A stretch of DNA of 64,000 nucleotides from CBDFHF01 sp965247565 (GTDB lineage: Bacteria > Pseudomonadota > Gammaproteobacteria > Methylococcales > Methylomonadaceae): assembly GCA_965247565.1 (NCBI GenBank), contig CBDFHF010000002.1, forward strand, positions 124,001 through 188,000, given 5' to 3'. The notes beneath the pieces were generated by a model. The model worked only from the letters and a program-made list of their open reading frames with translations. It was not told the DNA's origin and made no database searches. The position numbers were made by a program, and so were the translations under genes. Shown piece by piece: positions 34,747-43,663 of the stretch (within the stretch, counting starts at the first letter, position 1; every line of letters starts with the position of its first letter).

Positions 34747-35955
34747 ATGAAAATACTTCATATTTTAGATCACTCCATTCCTTTGCACAGCGGTTATACA
34801 TTTAGAACCAAAGCTATTTTAGAGCAACAAAGAAAACTAGGATGGCAAACATTCCAGGTTACCTCTGCAAAGCATACTGTTGCCAAAGCGGATAAGGAAG
34901 AGGTCGATGGTTTCACCTTCTATCGTTCGGACCGCCCCGAGGGGTTGCTGGCAAAAATGCCTCTCATCAATCAATGGACTATCGTGCAATCGTTAGTTAA
35001 ACGACTTGATGAAATTATTCCTGAGATTAAACCGGATATATTGCATGCGCACTCACCTTCATTAAATGGCTTGGCGGCATTATCGGTTGCCAAAAAATAT
35101 AATCTGCCGTTGGTGTATGAATGCCGTGCATTCTGGGAAGATGCGGCTGTCGATCATGGCACCACATCGGAAGGTAGTTTGCGGTATCTCATTACTAAAA
35201 TGTTGGAAACCCGTGTGTTTAAAAAAGCAGACGCGATTACCACCATTTGCGAGGGTTTGCGTGCGGATATAATGAGTCGAGGTATTCCCTCCGATAAAAT
35301 TACCGTTATCCCTAATGCAGTGGATATAGAAAAGTTTTCCTACGACGACAAACCAGACACGGCGTTGCGAACTGAACTGGGATTACAGCGCGAGGTTGTG
35401 CTCGGATTTATAGGGTCTTTTTATGCTTACGAAGGCTTATTGCTATTACTGGAATCGCTACCGATCATTTTACAGAAAAACTCCAATGTGAAGCTGTTGT
35501 TGGTTGGTGGCGGACCGCAAGAACAACTCATTAAAGAAAAAGTTGCAGAGCTAGCGTTACAAGACAACGTTATTCTGACTGGCCGTGTTCCCCATGATCA
35601 AGTGCAGCGTTACTACGGGCTAGTCGATGTTTTTGTCTATCCACGTTTGTCAATGCGGCTAACCGAGCTGGTAACACCACTGAAACCTTTAGAAGCGATG
35701 GCGCAAGGTAGGCTATTGATTGCTTCCGATGTAGGTGGCCATCGAGAATTGATTCTCGATCGAAAAACCGGGTACCTATTTAAGGCTGACGATAAAAGTG
35801 CTTTGGCAGATACTGTTTTGGAGTTATTAGCTAATCAATCACAATGGGCTGGCATACGCAGAGCTGGTCGGGATTACGTGGAAAATGAGCGCAACTGGCA
35901 AAATAGTGTACAGCGTTATCAAGCGATTTACAGCGGACTATTAGCGCGTGGATAA
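34747..35955 (+). CDS. Glycosyltransferase, exosortase-associated GT4 type
   Basis: A 402-residue GT-B glycosyltransferase. The start MKILHILDHSIPLHSGYTFR is the hallmark of the PEP-CTERM/exosortase A-associated glycosyltransferase family (TIGR04063), as far as I recall it. The C-terminal half has the GT4 donor-site pattern: VLGFIGSFYAYEGLLLLLES, LLLVGGGPQ, TGRVPHDQV, and the EX7E-like region VTPLKPLEAMAQGRLLIAS. It probably adds a sugar to a lipid-linked intermediate of the exopolysaccharide. First of four genes running in one direction, its end overlaps the next start by eight bases. Confidence 0.88.
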   Translation: MKILHILDHSIPLHSGYTFRTKAILEQQRKLGWQTFQVTSAKHTVAKADKEEVDGFTFYRSDRPEGLLAKMPLINQWTIVQSLVKRLDEIIPEIKPDILHAHSPSLNGLAALSVAKKYNLPLVYECRAFWEDAAVDHGTTSEGSLRYLITKMLETRVFKKADAITTICEGLRADIMSRGIPSDKITVIPNAVDIEKFSYDDKPDTALRTELGLQREVVLGFIGSFYAYEGLLLLLESLPIILQKNSNVKLLLVGGGPQEQLIKEKVAELALQDNVILTGRVPHDQVQRYYGLVDVFVYPRLSMRLTELVTPLKPLEAMAQGRLLIASDVGGHRELILDRKTGYLFKADDKSALADTVLELLANQSQWAGIRRAGRDYVENERNWQNSVQRYQAIYSGLLARG

Positions 35956-37042
35956 AGTGAATAAAGACATGTGCGTGGCCTTAATTGGACCACTGCCGCC
36001 ACCATTTGGCGGCATGGCAAATCAAACTAGACAGTTGCAAGGCTTGCTCGAAAATGAGGGCGTTAACGTACTGTTTGTACAAACCAACGCTCCTTATAGT
36101 AGTGAGTGGATTGGTAAGTTAGTTGGGATACGAGCTGCGTTTCGTTTGATACCTTATTTAACTAAATTATGGCGTGCCGCTGGCGAAGCGGATTGTATGC
36201 ATGTCATGGCAAACTCAGGATGGTCGTGGCAGTTGTTTGCTGCCCCAGCAGTTTGGATGGGCTGGTTAAGAAAATGCCCTGTAGTTGTTAATTATCGTGG
36301 CGGAGAAGCTCAGCAATATCTTACTAATTCAATCAAATGGGTTAGACCTACGTTATCCCGAGTTAACACGCTCGTTGTGCCGTCGGGATTTTTGCAAAAT
36401 ATATTTGCTGATTTTAGTTTTTCAGCGCAAGTGATCCCCAATATTGTCAATCTGCAGCAATTTAAACCCAGATCCCACGTTGGTGTTAGAAATAATCAGT
36501 CCCCGCATATTGTAATTACTCGTAACTTGGAAGCTATATATGGCCTAAAGACAGCAGTGGAAGCAATCGCAATTTTGCAGAAATCTATTCCAAATGTGCA
36601 AGTTTCCATTGCCGGAAGTGGACCGCAATTGAATGAATTAATTCAGTTAATCGAGGCAAAAAAGCTTCAACCAAATATTACCTTGACCGGAAAACTAACT
36701 CCGCAGGAAGTTGCAGTTTTGTATGCCGAAGCCGATGTTATGTTGAATCCAACTACTGTAGATAACATGCCTAACTCTGTTTTAGAAGCCATGGGTTGTG
36801 GACTTCCGGTAGTGACGACTAATGTAGGAGGCATTCCCTATATTGTCACGGACAATCAAACCGCACTGTTGGTAGAGCCTAACAATCCGGAAATAATGGC
36901 AGCGAGACTGCTTCAATTATTTGAAGATCCGCAGCTGTACAAAAAATTGGCCGAGAACGGGCTAAAAGAAGTCGAGCGATACACTTGGCAAAATGTAAAA
37001 CAACAATGGTTAGGGCTTTATAACCAGATGGTGACGATGTAG
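35948..37042 (+). CDS. Glycosyltransferase family 4 protein
   Basis: A 364-residue GT-B glycosyltransferase. The acceptor half starts CVALIGPLPPPFGGMANQTR, a common opening with the Gly-Gly-Met loop. The donor half has VVNYRGGEAQQYL, then VSIAGSGPQLNEL, LTGKLTPQEVAVLYAEADV, and the EX7E motif in PNSVLEAMGCGLPVVTTNVG. Start is a GTG at 35948 that overlaps the previous gene; an ATG six codons later (35966) is also possible. The sugar is unknown. It belongs to the same operon as the flanking genes. Confidence 0.87.
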   Translation: MDKVNKDMCVALIGPLPPPFGGMANQTRQLQGLLENEGVNVLFVQTNAPYSSEWIGKLVGIRAAFRLIPYLTKLWRAAGEADCMHVMANSGWSWQLFAAPAVWMGWLRKCPVVVNYRGGEAQQYLTNSIKWVRPTLSRVNTLVVPSGFLQNIFADFSFSAQVIPNIVNLQQFKPRSHVGVRNNQSPHIVITRNLEAIYGLKTAVEAIAILQKSIPNVQVSIAGSGPQLNELIQLIEAKKLQPNITLTGKLTPQEVAVLYAEADVMLNPTTVDNMPNSVLEAMGCGLPVVTTNVGGIPYIVTDNQTALLVEPNNPEIMAARLLQLFEDPQLYKKLAENGLKEVERYTWQNVKQQWLGLYNQMVTM

Positions 37043-37045
37043 TTT

Positions 37046-38398
37046 ATGGGCTTATATACAAAATTTTGTGCTAATGTCATTTTTCCGGTACATGAAGCGC
37101 TAAAAAAACATGATACCGTTCGCATCCACAAGGAAATGGAACAAAGCCAATGGCTATCTGCGGAAGCAATTAAAGACTTGCAACTTGTCAGTCTGAAAAG
37201 CTTTTTGATAGATGTACAGCAGCATGTTCCGTATTATCGGGAGTTGTTCCAGCAGTTGGATTTTGAACCGGCTGCTATTAAATATTTAGCTGATTTAAGT
37301 CGCTTACCGCTTACCGGTAAAGCCGACATTCGTGCTCATACCGAGCAACTAAAAGCGGATGATGCGGCTGGGCTGGCCCGTTTTAATACCGGCGGTTCCA
37401 GTGGTGAACCGTTAATTTTTTACATTGGCAATAAACGCGTTAGTCATGATGTCGCCGCAAAATGGCGCGCTACACGTTGGTGGGATGTCGATATTGGCGA
37501 TCCGGAAATTGTCATTTGGGGTTCGCCAATCGAATTAGGCACGCAAGATAAAATAAAATTGATTCGTGATAAGTTGCTGCGAACTCTGTTGTTACCGGCC
37601 TTTGAAATGTCACCGACTAAACTGGATGGCTTTATTAAGCAAATTCGGTCAATGCGGCCGAAAATGCTGTTCGGTTATCCTTCAGCCTTAGCGCACATTG
37701 CCAGCCATGCTGAAAAAACCGGTCAAGTGCTCAATGATTTAGGTATTAAAGTTGCTTTTGTTACTTCCGAGCGCTTATACGATCATCAACGTCAAAAAAT
37801 CGAACAGGCTTTTGCTTGTCCGGTTGCCAATGGCTACGGTGGTCGCGATGCCGGGTTTATTGCCCACCAGTGTCCTTCCGGCAATATGCACCTTACGGCT
37901 GAAGATATTATTGTTGAGATCATCGACAACCAAGGAAATGTATTGCCGGTCGGTGAATCCGGTGAGATTGTGGTTACACACTTAGCAACTCGTGATTTTC
38001 CATTTATCCGTTATCGCACCGGTGATGTCGGTGTGTTGAGTAACGAGACTTGCGCATGTGGTCGGGGTTTGCCGTTGCTCAAAGAAATTCAGGGTAGAGC
38101 TACGGATTTTGTGGTTGCCAAAGACGGTACGGTGCTGCACGGCTTAGCTTTAATCTATATATTAAGAGACTTACCGGGTGTGGATTCATTCAAAATCACT
38201 CAGTATGATTTACAGAACACTACTGTACAGATTGTTGCTGGCGCTGAGTACGAAAAGTCTTCAGAACAAGCTATAGAACAAGTCTTTAAGAAGCGGCTTG
38301 GCTCAGATGTCGTAGTAAAGTTTGAATACGTCACGGAAATCGCCAAAGAAAAATCTGGCAAATTTAGATATGTGATTAGTCATGTGGAAATTAAATAA
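37046..38398 (+). CDS. Adenylate-forming ligase-like protein (PaaK/CapK family)
   Basis: A 450-residue protein of the phenylacetate-CoA ligase/CapK group. Seen are the nucleotide-loop FNTGGSSGEPLIFYIG, the segment FGYPSALAHIA, VTSERLYDHQRQKIEQAF, the GYGGRDAGFIAHQC region, and the hinge RYRTGDVGVL followed by CACGRGLPLLKEIQGR. Members beside surface-polysaccharide genes are often present in exosortase gene clusters, with unproven roles that may involve acyl activation or transfer to sugars. The gene starts three bases after the previous stop. A cofactor and substrate cannot be read from sequence. Confidence 0.86.
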   Translation: MGLYTKFCANVIFPVHEALKKHDTVRIHKEMEQSQWLSAEAIKDLQLVSLKSFLIDVQQHVPYYRELFQQLDFEPAAIKYLADLSRLPLTGKADIRAHTEQLKADDAAGLARFNTGGSSGEPLIFYIGNKRVSHDVAAKWRATRWWDVDIGDPEIVIWGSPIELGTQDKIKLIRDKLLRTLLLPAFEMSPTKLDGFIKQIRSMRPKMLFGYPSALAHIASHAEKTGQVLNDLGIKVAFVTSERLYDHQRQKIEQAFACPVANGYGGRDAGFIAHQCPSGNMHLTAEDIIVEIIDNQGNVLPVGESGEIVVTHLATRDFPFIRYRTGDVGVLSNETCACGRGLPLLKEIQGRATDFVVAKDGTVLHGLALIYILRDLPGVDSFKITQYDLQNTTVQIVAGAEYEKSSEQAIEQVFKKRLGSDVVVKFEYVTEIAKEKSGKFRYVISHVEIK

Positions 38399-38410
38399 AA
38401 AGGTTAAGCA

Positions 38411-40216
38411 ATGAGTTTTTTAGCAGGTTGGGCAGAAACCGAAGTCAATACACAAACGTCAGGGCAGGTGGGTGCTAAACTTGCCGCAACCGTACCGTCC
38501 CGGATTGATGTCAATTTGGCAACTTATCCTTCAGCGTTTGCGCTGTGCTTGGCCTCCAGGCACAAAGCGTTACAGCAAGGACAGATTTTTCTGGCCGTCA
38601 ACGGTTGCCATCACATAGAAAGTCAGCGTTTAGCGGAAATCATCGAAGACTATCAGCGTTTGGGTGATGATTTTATTAATAGCATCAATCAGCCTCTGAC
38701 CGTCGTATTGATTGATCAAGCACAACGTAAATTGCTATTAGCCACAGATAAATTAGGGCAGCGCAATTTATATTATGCGCAAACTAAAAGTGGCATCGTA
38801 TTTGGTACGAGTGCGGATAGCGTAATTGCTCATCCGGAAGTGAGCGCGGATATTTCCGAGCAAACTATTTACGACTATGTATATTTTCATCATTGCCCTA
38901 GTCCAACGACTATTTATAAGCAAGTTAAAAAGCTGGAAGGTGGGCAAATCCTTAGTTTTCAGGCTGGTAAAATAACCATTAAAACCTATTGGACGCCCAC
39001 TTTTTCTGAACAGCTCGATATATCGACAGCCGAAGCCGGTAAGCAATTGCAAGAATCAGTGCAAAAGTCTGTGCAGGAATTAGCTTTGGGCGTTAATGAA
39101 ACGGGCGCATTTTTGAGTGGTGGCCTGGATAGTTCCACGGTAGCAGGCGCTTTAGCTCAGGTTTTTCCGGAGCAAGCAAAAACATTTACCATGGGTTTTC
39201 CGGTTGAAGGTTATGATGAAATCGAATACGCCCGTATCGCCGTCAATCATTTTAAAACCCAGGCACACGAATTTTATTTATCACCCGATGATACCGTTGC
39301 CGCAATTCCCCAAATAGCGGCCTATTATGATGAGCCGTTTGGCAATTCATCAGCATTAGCGGCTTATTATTGCGCTAAGATGGCCAAAGAAAACGGCATT
39401 GAAGTATTGCTGGCTGGTGACGGTGGAGACGAATTGTTTGCCGGTAATGAACGTTATTCCAGACAATTACTTTTTGATAACTATCAAAAAGTTCCTGCCT
39501 TAGCTCGAAACACCTTAACTTCTGTACTACAGCATTTACCGGGTGTTGTATTACAAAACAAATTCATTTTTAAAGCCAAACGCTATGTCGATCAAGCAAA
39601 CACGCCGTTGCCTGATCGTTTGCAGGATTATAATTTCTTGCATCGCCATTCGGCACAAGAAATTTTTAGCGATAGCTTTATCACTGAAATTGACAGCCAT
39701 AAACCTTTACAAGGTTTAAGAGATTGCTACCATCGACCTGAGCAAGCCAGCACCTTAAACCGCATGATGTATATGGATTGGAAATCCACTTTGCATGATA
39801 ACGACTTAGTGAAAGTCAACAAAATGTGCGAAATGGCTGGTGTTGATGTTTGCTATCCCTTATTAAGTCAGGAAATTATCGATTTTTCTTGCCGGATACC
39901 CTCCGACTTAAAATTGAATGGTCAGCAATTACGCTGGTTTTATAAGCAAGCCATGAGTAATTTTTTACCGGATCAGATCATCAATAAATCAAAACATGGG
40001 TTTGGTTTGCCGTTTGGTATTTGGTTAAAAGATCATCAACCCTTAAAACAGTTGGCGTATGACAGTATTAATGATTTAAAAAAACGGCATTATTTTCGCC
40101 CGGAATTTCTCGACCACGCTGTTAACATGCACCAAAGCATACACGCCTCCTATTACGGTGAATTAATCTGGATCTTGATGATGCTGGAATTGTGGTTGCA
40201 AGGTAAAAAATATTAA
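38411..40216 (+). CDS. Asparagine synthase-like amidotransferase lacking the Cys nucleophile
   Basis: A 601-residue protein with the two-domain plan of asparagine synthetase B: an N-terminal Ntn-hydrolase-like part (about 1-190) and an ATP-pyrophosphatase domain (about 215-590) with PP-loop FLSGGLDSS and the synthetase motif LLAGDGGDELFAGNERY. Glutamine-dependent enzymes need Cys at position 2; this protein begins MSFLAG, and the domain shows no Cys there, so glutaminase activity is probably lost and ammonia or another nucleophile would be used. Similar proteins occur in exosortase/EPS loci as sugar or lipid-modifying amidotransferases. Last gene of the operon; twelve bases follow the ligase gene. 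Confidence 0.88.
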   Translation: MSFLAGWAETEVNTQTSGQVGAKLAATVPSRIDVNLATYPSAFALCLASRHKALQQGQIFLAVNGCHHIESQRLAEIIEDYQRLGDDFINSINQPLTVVLIDQAQRKLLLATDKLGQRNLYYAQTKSGIVFGTSADSVIAHPEVSADISEQTIYDYVYFHHCPSPTTIYKQVKKLEGGQILSFQAGKITIKTYWTPTFSEQLDISTAEAGKQLQESVQKSVQELALGVNETGAFLSGGLDSSTVAGALAQVFPEQAKTFTMGFPVEGYDEIEYARIAVNHFKTQAHEFYLSPDDTVAAIPQIAAYYDEPFGNSSALAAYYCAKMAKENGIEVLLAGDGGDELFAGNERYSRQLLFDNYQKVPALARNTLTSVLQHLPGVVLQNKFIFKAKRYVDQANTPLPDRLQDYNFLHRHSAQEIFSDSFITEIDSHKPLQGLRDCYHRPEQASTLNRMMYMDWKSTLHDNDLVKVNKMCEMAGVDVCYPLLSQEIIDFSCRIPSDLKLNGQQLRWFYKQAMSNFLPDQIINKSKHGFGLPFGIWLKDHQPLKQLAYDSINDLKKRHYFRPEFLDHAVNMHQSIHASYYGELIWILMMLELWLQGKKY

Positions 40217-40269
40217 CAACACCGGTGGCTTGAGTTACTTTTTTTGTAGCCCAATTTTCAACAACGCTA

Positions 40270-40788
40270 TTACAGTTGATTGGCTACTCCACCAGAGATT
40301 GTGTGAACGATTTCAGTGCCCAATCTTCTGATACTTCGTTCGGTAACTTTAGTGTGGTTGCCCTTTAGCTCAATTTCATACTCAGCAGCCAATTTTCCTG
40401 TTCTTACCTGTAATAACTGCACCATCAAATGAGAATACAAAAAGCTCGGTTTACTATGCTGACTGACGATTATCCAGTCCGCATCGAGATTTTGACCCAG
40501 ATTCACCGCTTCATCGTGGTGACGAAACAAATATCCAAAACCGGCATTGGCGGATCGTTGCGTGCGCACATCTACTGAAACGATTTGATAAGTATCTATC
40601 TTGCTTAGTTGCTCAATTAATAAAGGCGCCATTGATGCGGTACGTTGAAGTTCTGCAGGTGTATTGGGAAGAGACGTAATATCGTTAAGCTCAAAATCCA
40701 GTATGGCAATCCGTTCTGCGGAATACCCGATAGTGCTAACGAGTAGAATCATCGCTAGAAAAATCGCTGAGGAGTGAAGTCGTTTCAT
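40270..40788 (-). CDS. Periplasmic DUF2380/DUF3280-type protein (copy 1)
   Basis: A 172-residue exported protein: signal peptide (SSAIFLAMILLVSTIGYSA), then AERIAILDFELNDIT, RRTAS-like LQRTASMAPLLIEQL, YQIVSVDVRTQRSANAG, FGYLFRHHDEAVNLG and ADWIIVSQHSKPSFLYSHL. It is clearly homologous to the gene at 63299-63835 (see IAILDFEL, RTAS, GYLF, HKPSFLF). The fold resembles the outer-membrane-associated TPR-less FlgO/CsgG-type nucleotide-fold proteins that recognise IAVLDF at their start, but function is not established. It follows the cupin gene by 23 bases on the same strand, likely one operon. Confidence 0.8.
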   Translation of the reverse strand: MKRLHSSAIFLAMILLVSTIGYSAERIAILDFELNDITSLPNTPAELQRTASMAPLLIEQLSKIDTYQIVSVDVRTQRSANAGFGYLFRHHDEAVNLGQNLDADWIIVSQHSKPSFLYSHLMVQLLQVRTGKLAAEYEIELKGNHTKVTERSIRRLGTEIVHTISGGVANQL

Positions 40789-40811
40789 GTTCTGTTCCCC
40801 AAAATGGTTGG

Positions 40812-41258
40812 TTAAATAAAGAGTTGTTGTGTTTGCGCGCCATACAGATCGATAAAATTCTGCATAGTCAACTCGCCTATTACATTCAATTGCTCATCGA
40901 GAATTTCGTAGAGCACGCCATCATTGCCGCGAATACTGAACAGTACAATGACATCTTGTTCACCACCGCCTTCGCGATGTGGATCTTCACTAGGTTGGCT
41001 GGACGTATAGCTACCGACTGGCCTGCTTTCCTTTAGCTTGCCGTCTGGCTCGTACAGTCGATGCTCGCCCTGAATGACAAAAGTTTTGTTCAGGGCCTTA
41101 TGTCGGTGCAAGACGATCTGTTGCCGGGCGGCAAACTTAAACAATACATCAATCATTTTGTTGTGTTCATCAATATCCAGAATTGAAAATTGTAAATACT
41201 CAATAGTTGCCAAAGTTTGCCAGTGAATGTTGCTGTCATCGAAAAAGTGATTGGTCAT
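40812..41258 (-). CDS. Cupin-domain protein (ChrR-like fold)
   Basis: A 148-residue cytoplasmic protein with a cupin barrel: IVLHRHKALNKTFVIQGEHR provides two His and the strand pattern, then LYEPDGKLKE, RPVGSYTSS, DPHREGGGEQDVIVLFSI, and the last part. The His pair plus HRLYEPDG and PVGSY are typical of the ChrR/acetylacetone-oxygenase-like cupins; metal binding is likely. Enzyme or sensor role is unknown. It is divergent from the histidine kinase gene, with an operator-like palindrome between them, and is probably co-transcribed with the DUF2380-type gene that follows. Confidence 0.75.
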   Translation of the reverse strand: MTNHFFDDSNIHWQTLATIEYLQFSILDIDEHNKMIDVLFKFAARQQIVLHRHKALNKTFVIQGEHRLYEPDGKLKESRPVGSYTSSQPSEDPHREGGGEQDVIVLFSIRGNDGVLYEILDEQLNVIGELTMQNFIDLYGAQTQQLFI

Positions 41259-41340
41259 TGTTATATCCTCATGTTGTCGTGTGGGCTTAGGGGGTGACGA
41301 TTAAAGTTTATGCAAGGAATAATGCCATGTAAGCTGATAT

Positions 41341-41369
41341 TTGCCCGCTAAAGTCGGGCAATTTGCCCG
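41341..41369. promoter_or_regulatory. Operator-like palindrome between cupin and kinase genes
   Basis: TTGCCCG (41341-41347), CGGGCAA (41355-41361) and TTGCCCG again (41363-41369) form a hairpin-capable repeat and the perfect 15-bp palindrome CGGGCAA-T-TTGCCCG. It sits in the shared upstream region of divergent genes, about 95 bases before the kinase start and about 80 bases before the cupin start. This is the right place for an autoregulatory site. Confidence 0.55.
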
Positions 41370-41464
41370 ATCTGTTTAAGAAGGCTTTTATTCAGATAGC
41401 TTGCCGCATAGAATGCTTTCGACTCACGTAGTTGCCGAAAAGTCGCCCGGAGTAAAAGTTCAAG

Positions 41465-42826
41465 ATGAATCTAAAATTTTATTTGCTTTTGCAAATTATC
41501 CTGGTTGCGTTTGCTTGCTTGGTGGCAACAGCAATTTATGTGCTTTACCAGGCTGACCGGCAGGTAAAGCAAGAAAGTCAGATCACGGCTAATTCCATTG
41601 GCAAACAACTTGAAGTTCAACTGTGGCGAATCGATGCGGGCTATGGAAACTCAAGTTCTTTTCCCGATCTAGATTTATGGAAACAAACACATCCTGGCTT
41701 TGGGATTTGTGTCCACTTTATCTCTGACAGCAATGAATTCAGGCGTGGTATTTGTCAGGGTTCGGAGTTGTCGATCAAACACTGGCCTGATGCTTTTGAA
41801 ACGATGTATCGCAGGATTTTTAGCCCCGGTTTTGAGGTGTCTCGATCCATTACCTATAACGGCCGAAATTACGGTTCTATCAAGATAATTCCCAATGTGG
41901 AAATGGAATTGGCCAAGGCTTGGGATAGTATTGTTGCGTTGCTTGGACTATCCGCGAGTACCGTCATGGCGGTTTGTTTACTGGTTTATTTCACAATCTA
42001 TCGGGCATTACGACCAGCTCAGATTATCGTTACGGGTCTGGAAAAAATGCAACAGGGTGATTTGGCAATTCGGTTACCGAATTTTAAACTGGCGGAATGG
42101 CACTGTATTGGCGCCGCCATCAATGAGTTTACCGCTATCAAACAACAGTTGCTGGACGAACGTAAAAAACTGGTTTTAAAATTGATTACATTGCAAGAAG
42201 AAGAGCGACGCTATCTAGCTCGGGAACTTCATGATGAATTGGGTCAATGCCTAGCGGCTATTACTGCGGTTTCTGCATCCATTGTGCAAACCGCAAAGCA
42301 AGAGTGCCCAATGATCGTTCCTGAAGCGGAAAACATCACTCGCATCAACCAGCGTATTATGGAAACCGTGCGTACACTGCTGGTTCGCTTGCGTCCGGCC
42401 GAGCTTGATGAGCTGGGGCTTGAAGCCTGCTTAAACGCTCTAATTATGGAGTGGAACCGGCAATCTTCAGGCCACATCCATTACCAACTCGATATCAAAG
42501 GCGATTGTCTTAAATTAAAGGAATCTTTGCCTATTACTTTGTTTCGCATTGTTCAGGAGGGCCTAACGAATATTGCCAAGCATTCAACGGCAACAAAGGT
42601 GACAGTTAAATTAGAAATAGCTGAGCCACGCGTTGTGTTAACCATAATGGATAACGGTAAGGTGGACAGGCTACCATTTGCTGAAAATCAAGGAATGGGT
42701 CTACTGGGTATTCGTGAGCGAGCCAGCGGATTGGGCGGTCAGCTAAAGCTGGAAATCGGTCCGTCGGGTGGACTAATTCTTCGAGTAGAACTGCCCATTC
42801 AGTCTCTTTCAGCTTGGTCGGCATGA
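41465..42826 (+). CDS. NarX-type sensor histidine kinase
   Basis: A 453-residue membrane sensor kinase. It has an N-terminal membrane helix (LLLQIILVAFACLVATAIYV), a periplasmic domain of about 120 residues, a second helix (SIVALLGLSASTVMAVCLLV), a HAMP-like linker (ITVGLEKMQQGDL-type, about 190-240), and a HisKA_3 dimerisation domain. Phospho-His lies in EEERRYLARELHDELGQCLA, then a HATPase_c domain (FRIVQEGLTNIAKHSTAT, MGLLGIRERASGLGG). Signal unknown. The stop overlaps the response-regulator start in ATGA, so the pair is one unit. It faces away from the cupin gene. Confidence 0.92.
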   Translation: MNLKFYLLLQIILVAFACLVATAIYVLYQADRQVKQESQITANSIGKQLEVQLWRIDAGYGNSSSFPDLDLWKQTHPGFGICVHFISDSNEFRRGICQGSELSIKHWPDAFETMYRRIFSPGFEVSRSITYNGRNYGSIKIIPNVEMELAKAWDSIVALLGLSASTVMAVCLLVYFTIYRALRPAQIIVTGLEKMQQGDLAIRLPNFKLAEWHCIGAAINEFTAIKQQLLDERKKLVLKLITLQEEERRYLARELHDELGQCLAAITAVSASIVQTAKQECPMIVPEAENITRINQRIMETVRTLLVRLRPAELDELGLEACLNALIMEWNRQSSGHIHYQLDIKGDCLKLKESLPITLFRIVQEGLTNIAKHSTATKVTVKLEIAEPRVVLTIMDNGKVDRLPFAENQGMGLLGIRERASGLGGQLKLEIGPSGGLILRVELPIQSLSAWSA

Positions 42827-43497
42827 CAACAGATAACCCGATTTCTATTCTGTTGGTTGACGATCACGCCATTGTTCGGGAGGGTTACCAGTCATTACTG
42901 AAGAAACAACCCGGCATGGAAGTTGTTGCCGAAGCTGCCGACGGCACTCAGGCTTATCAGCAGTTTAAAGCGTATTCACCGGATGTCACCATTATGGATC
43001 TTTCCCTCCCTGGGCAAAGCGGCGTAGAAACCATCGCGCGCATAAAACAACGCAGTGCACAGGCAAAAATTCTGGTATTTACAATGCATCAGAATCCCCG
43101 TTTTGCCGTACAGGCTATTAGGGCAGGGGCGTTGGGTTACGTCACCAAAAGCAGCCCGCCTGATACGTTAATAAAAGCCATTCATGATGTTTACAAAGGC
43201 AAACTTATCTTAAGTCCCGACATCGCCCACGCATTGGCGCTAGAAAAAACCGGCCACGAAGTTGCCGCACTGGAAACCCTAACCACCCGGGAATTTGAAA
43301 TATTACGATTGCTGGCAGAAGCAAATTCGAAAGAGCAAATAGCTAAGATACTCAATATTAGCCTTAAAACTGTCTCAAACTGTCATTACCTGATTAAGAG
43401 TAAGCTGGGCGTCGCTAGTGACATAGAACTGACCCATTTAGCTATTAAGATGAATGTGATTGATCTTTTCTCAAGTCAAAGCGGGCAGATCAATTGA
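42823..43497 (+). CDS. NarL/LuxR-type response regulator
   Basis: A 224-residue DNA-binding response regulator. The receiver domain starts ISILLVDDHAIVREGYQSLL with acidic residues, has the phospho-acceptor Asp in DVTIMDLSLPGQSG and the Lys in LGYVTKSSPPDTL. The C-terminal LuxR helix-turn-helix (about 150-215) reads TREFEILRLLAEANSKEQIA, ILNISLKTVSNCHYLIKSKL. The ATG at 42823 shares bases with the kinase stop; an upstream TTG is less likely. Partner of the kinase and the best candidate to bind the palindrome at 41341-41369, but this is inference. Confidence 0.92.
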   Translation: MTTDNPISILLVDDHAIVREGYQSLLKKQPGMEVVAEAADGTQAYQQFKAYSPDVTIMDLSLPGQSGVETIARIKQRSAQAKILVFTMHQNPRFAVQAIRAGALGYVTKSSPPDTLIKAIHDVYKGKLILSPDIAHALALEKTGHEVAALETLTTREFEILRLLAEANSKEQIAKILNISLKTVSNCHYLIKSKLGVASDIELTHLAIKMNVIDLFSSQSGQIN

Positions 43498-43663
43498 CCT
43501 GTGCTTGTTTGAGTATTAATTCAATCGGACTTTCAGTTGGGCGTAAATTTTAGTTGAGATTACGATAACCGGCCCGTTGTTGCAACTGGTAAGCCAAAGG
43601 TTTCAATGTCGTGTACGGCGCCCAATACAATTAATTTGCTGCCGGGGTTAAAACCCTTCCTGA

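Noticed and set aside
43560..43650. Open 30-codon minus-strand fragment beside the dead transposase
   Set aside because: Reads like the end of a protein (KLIVLGAVHDIETFGLP) but is too short to assign; recorded only as a possible remnant.
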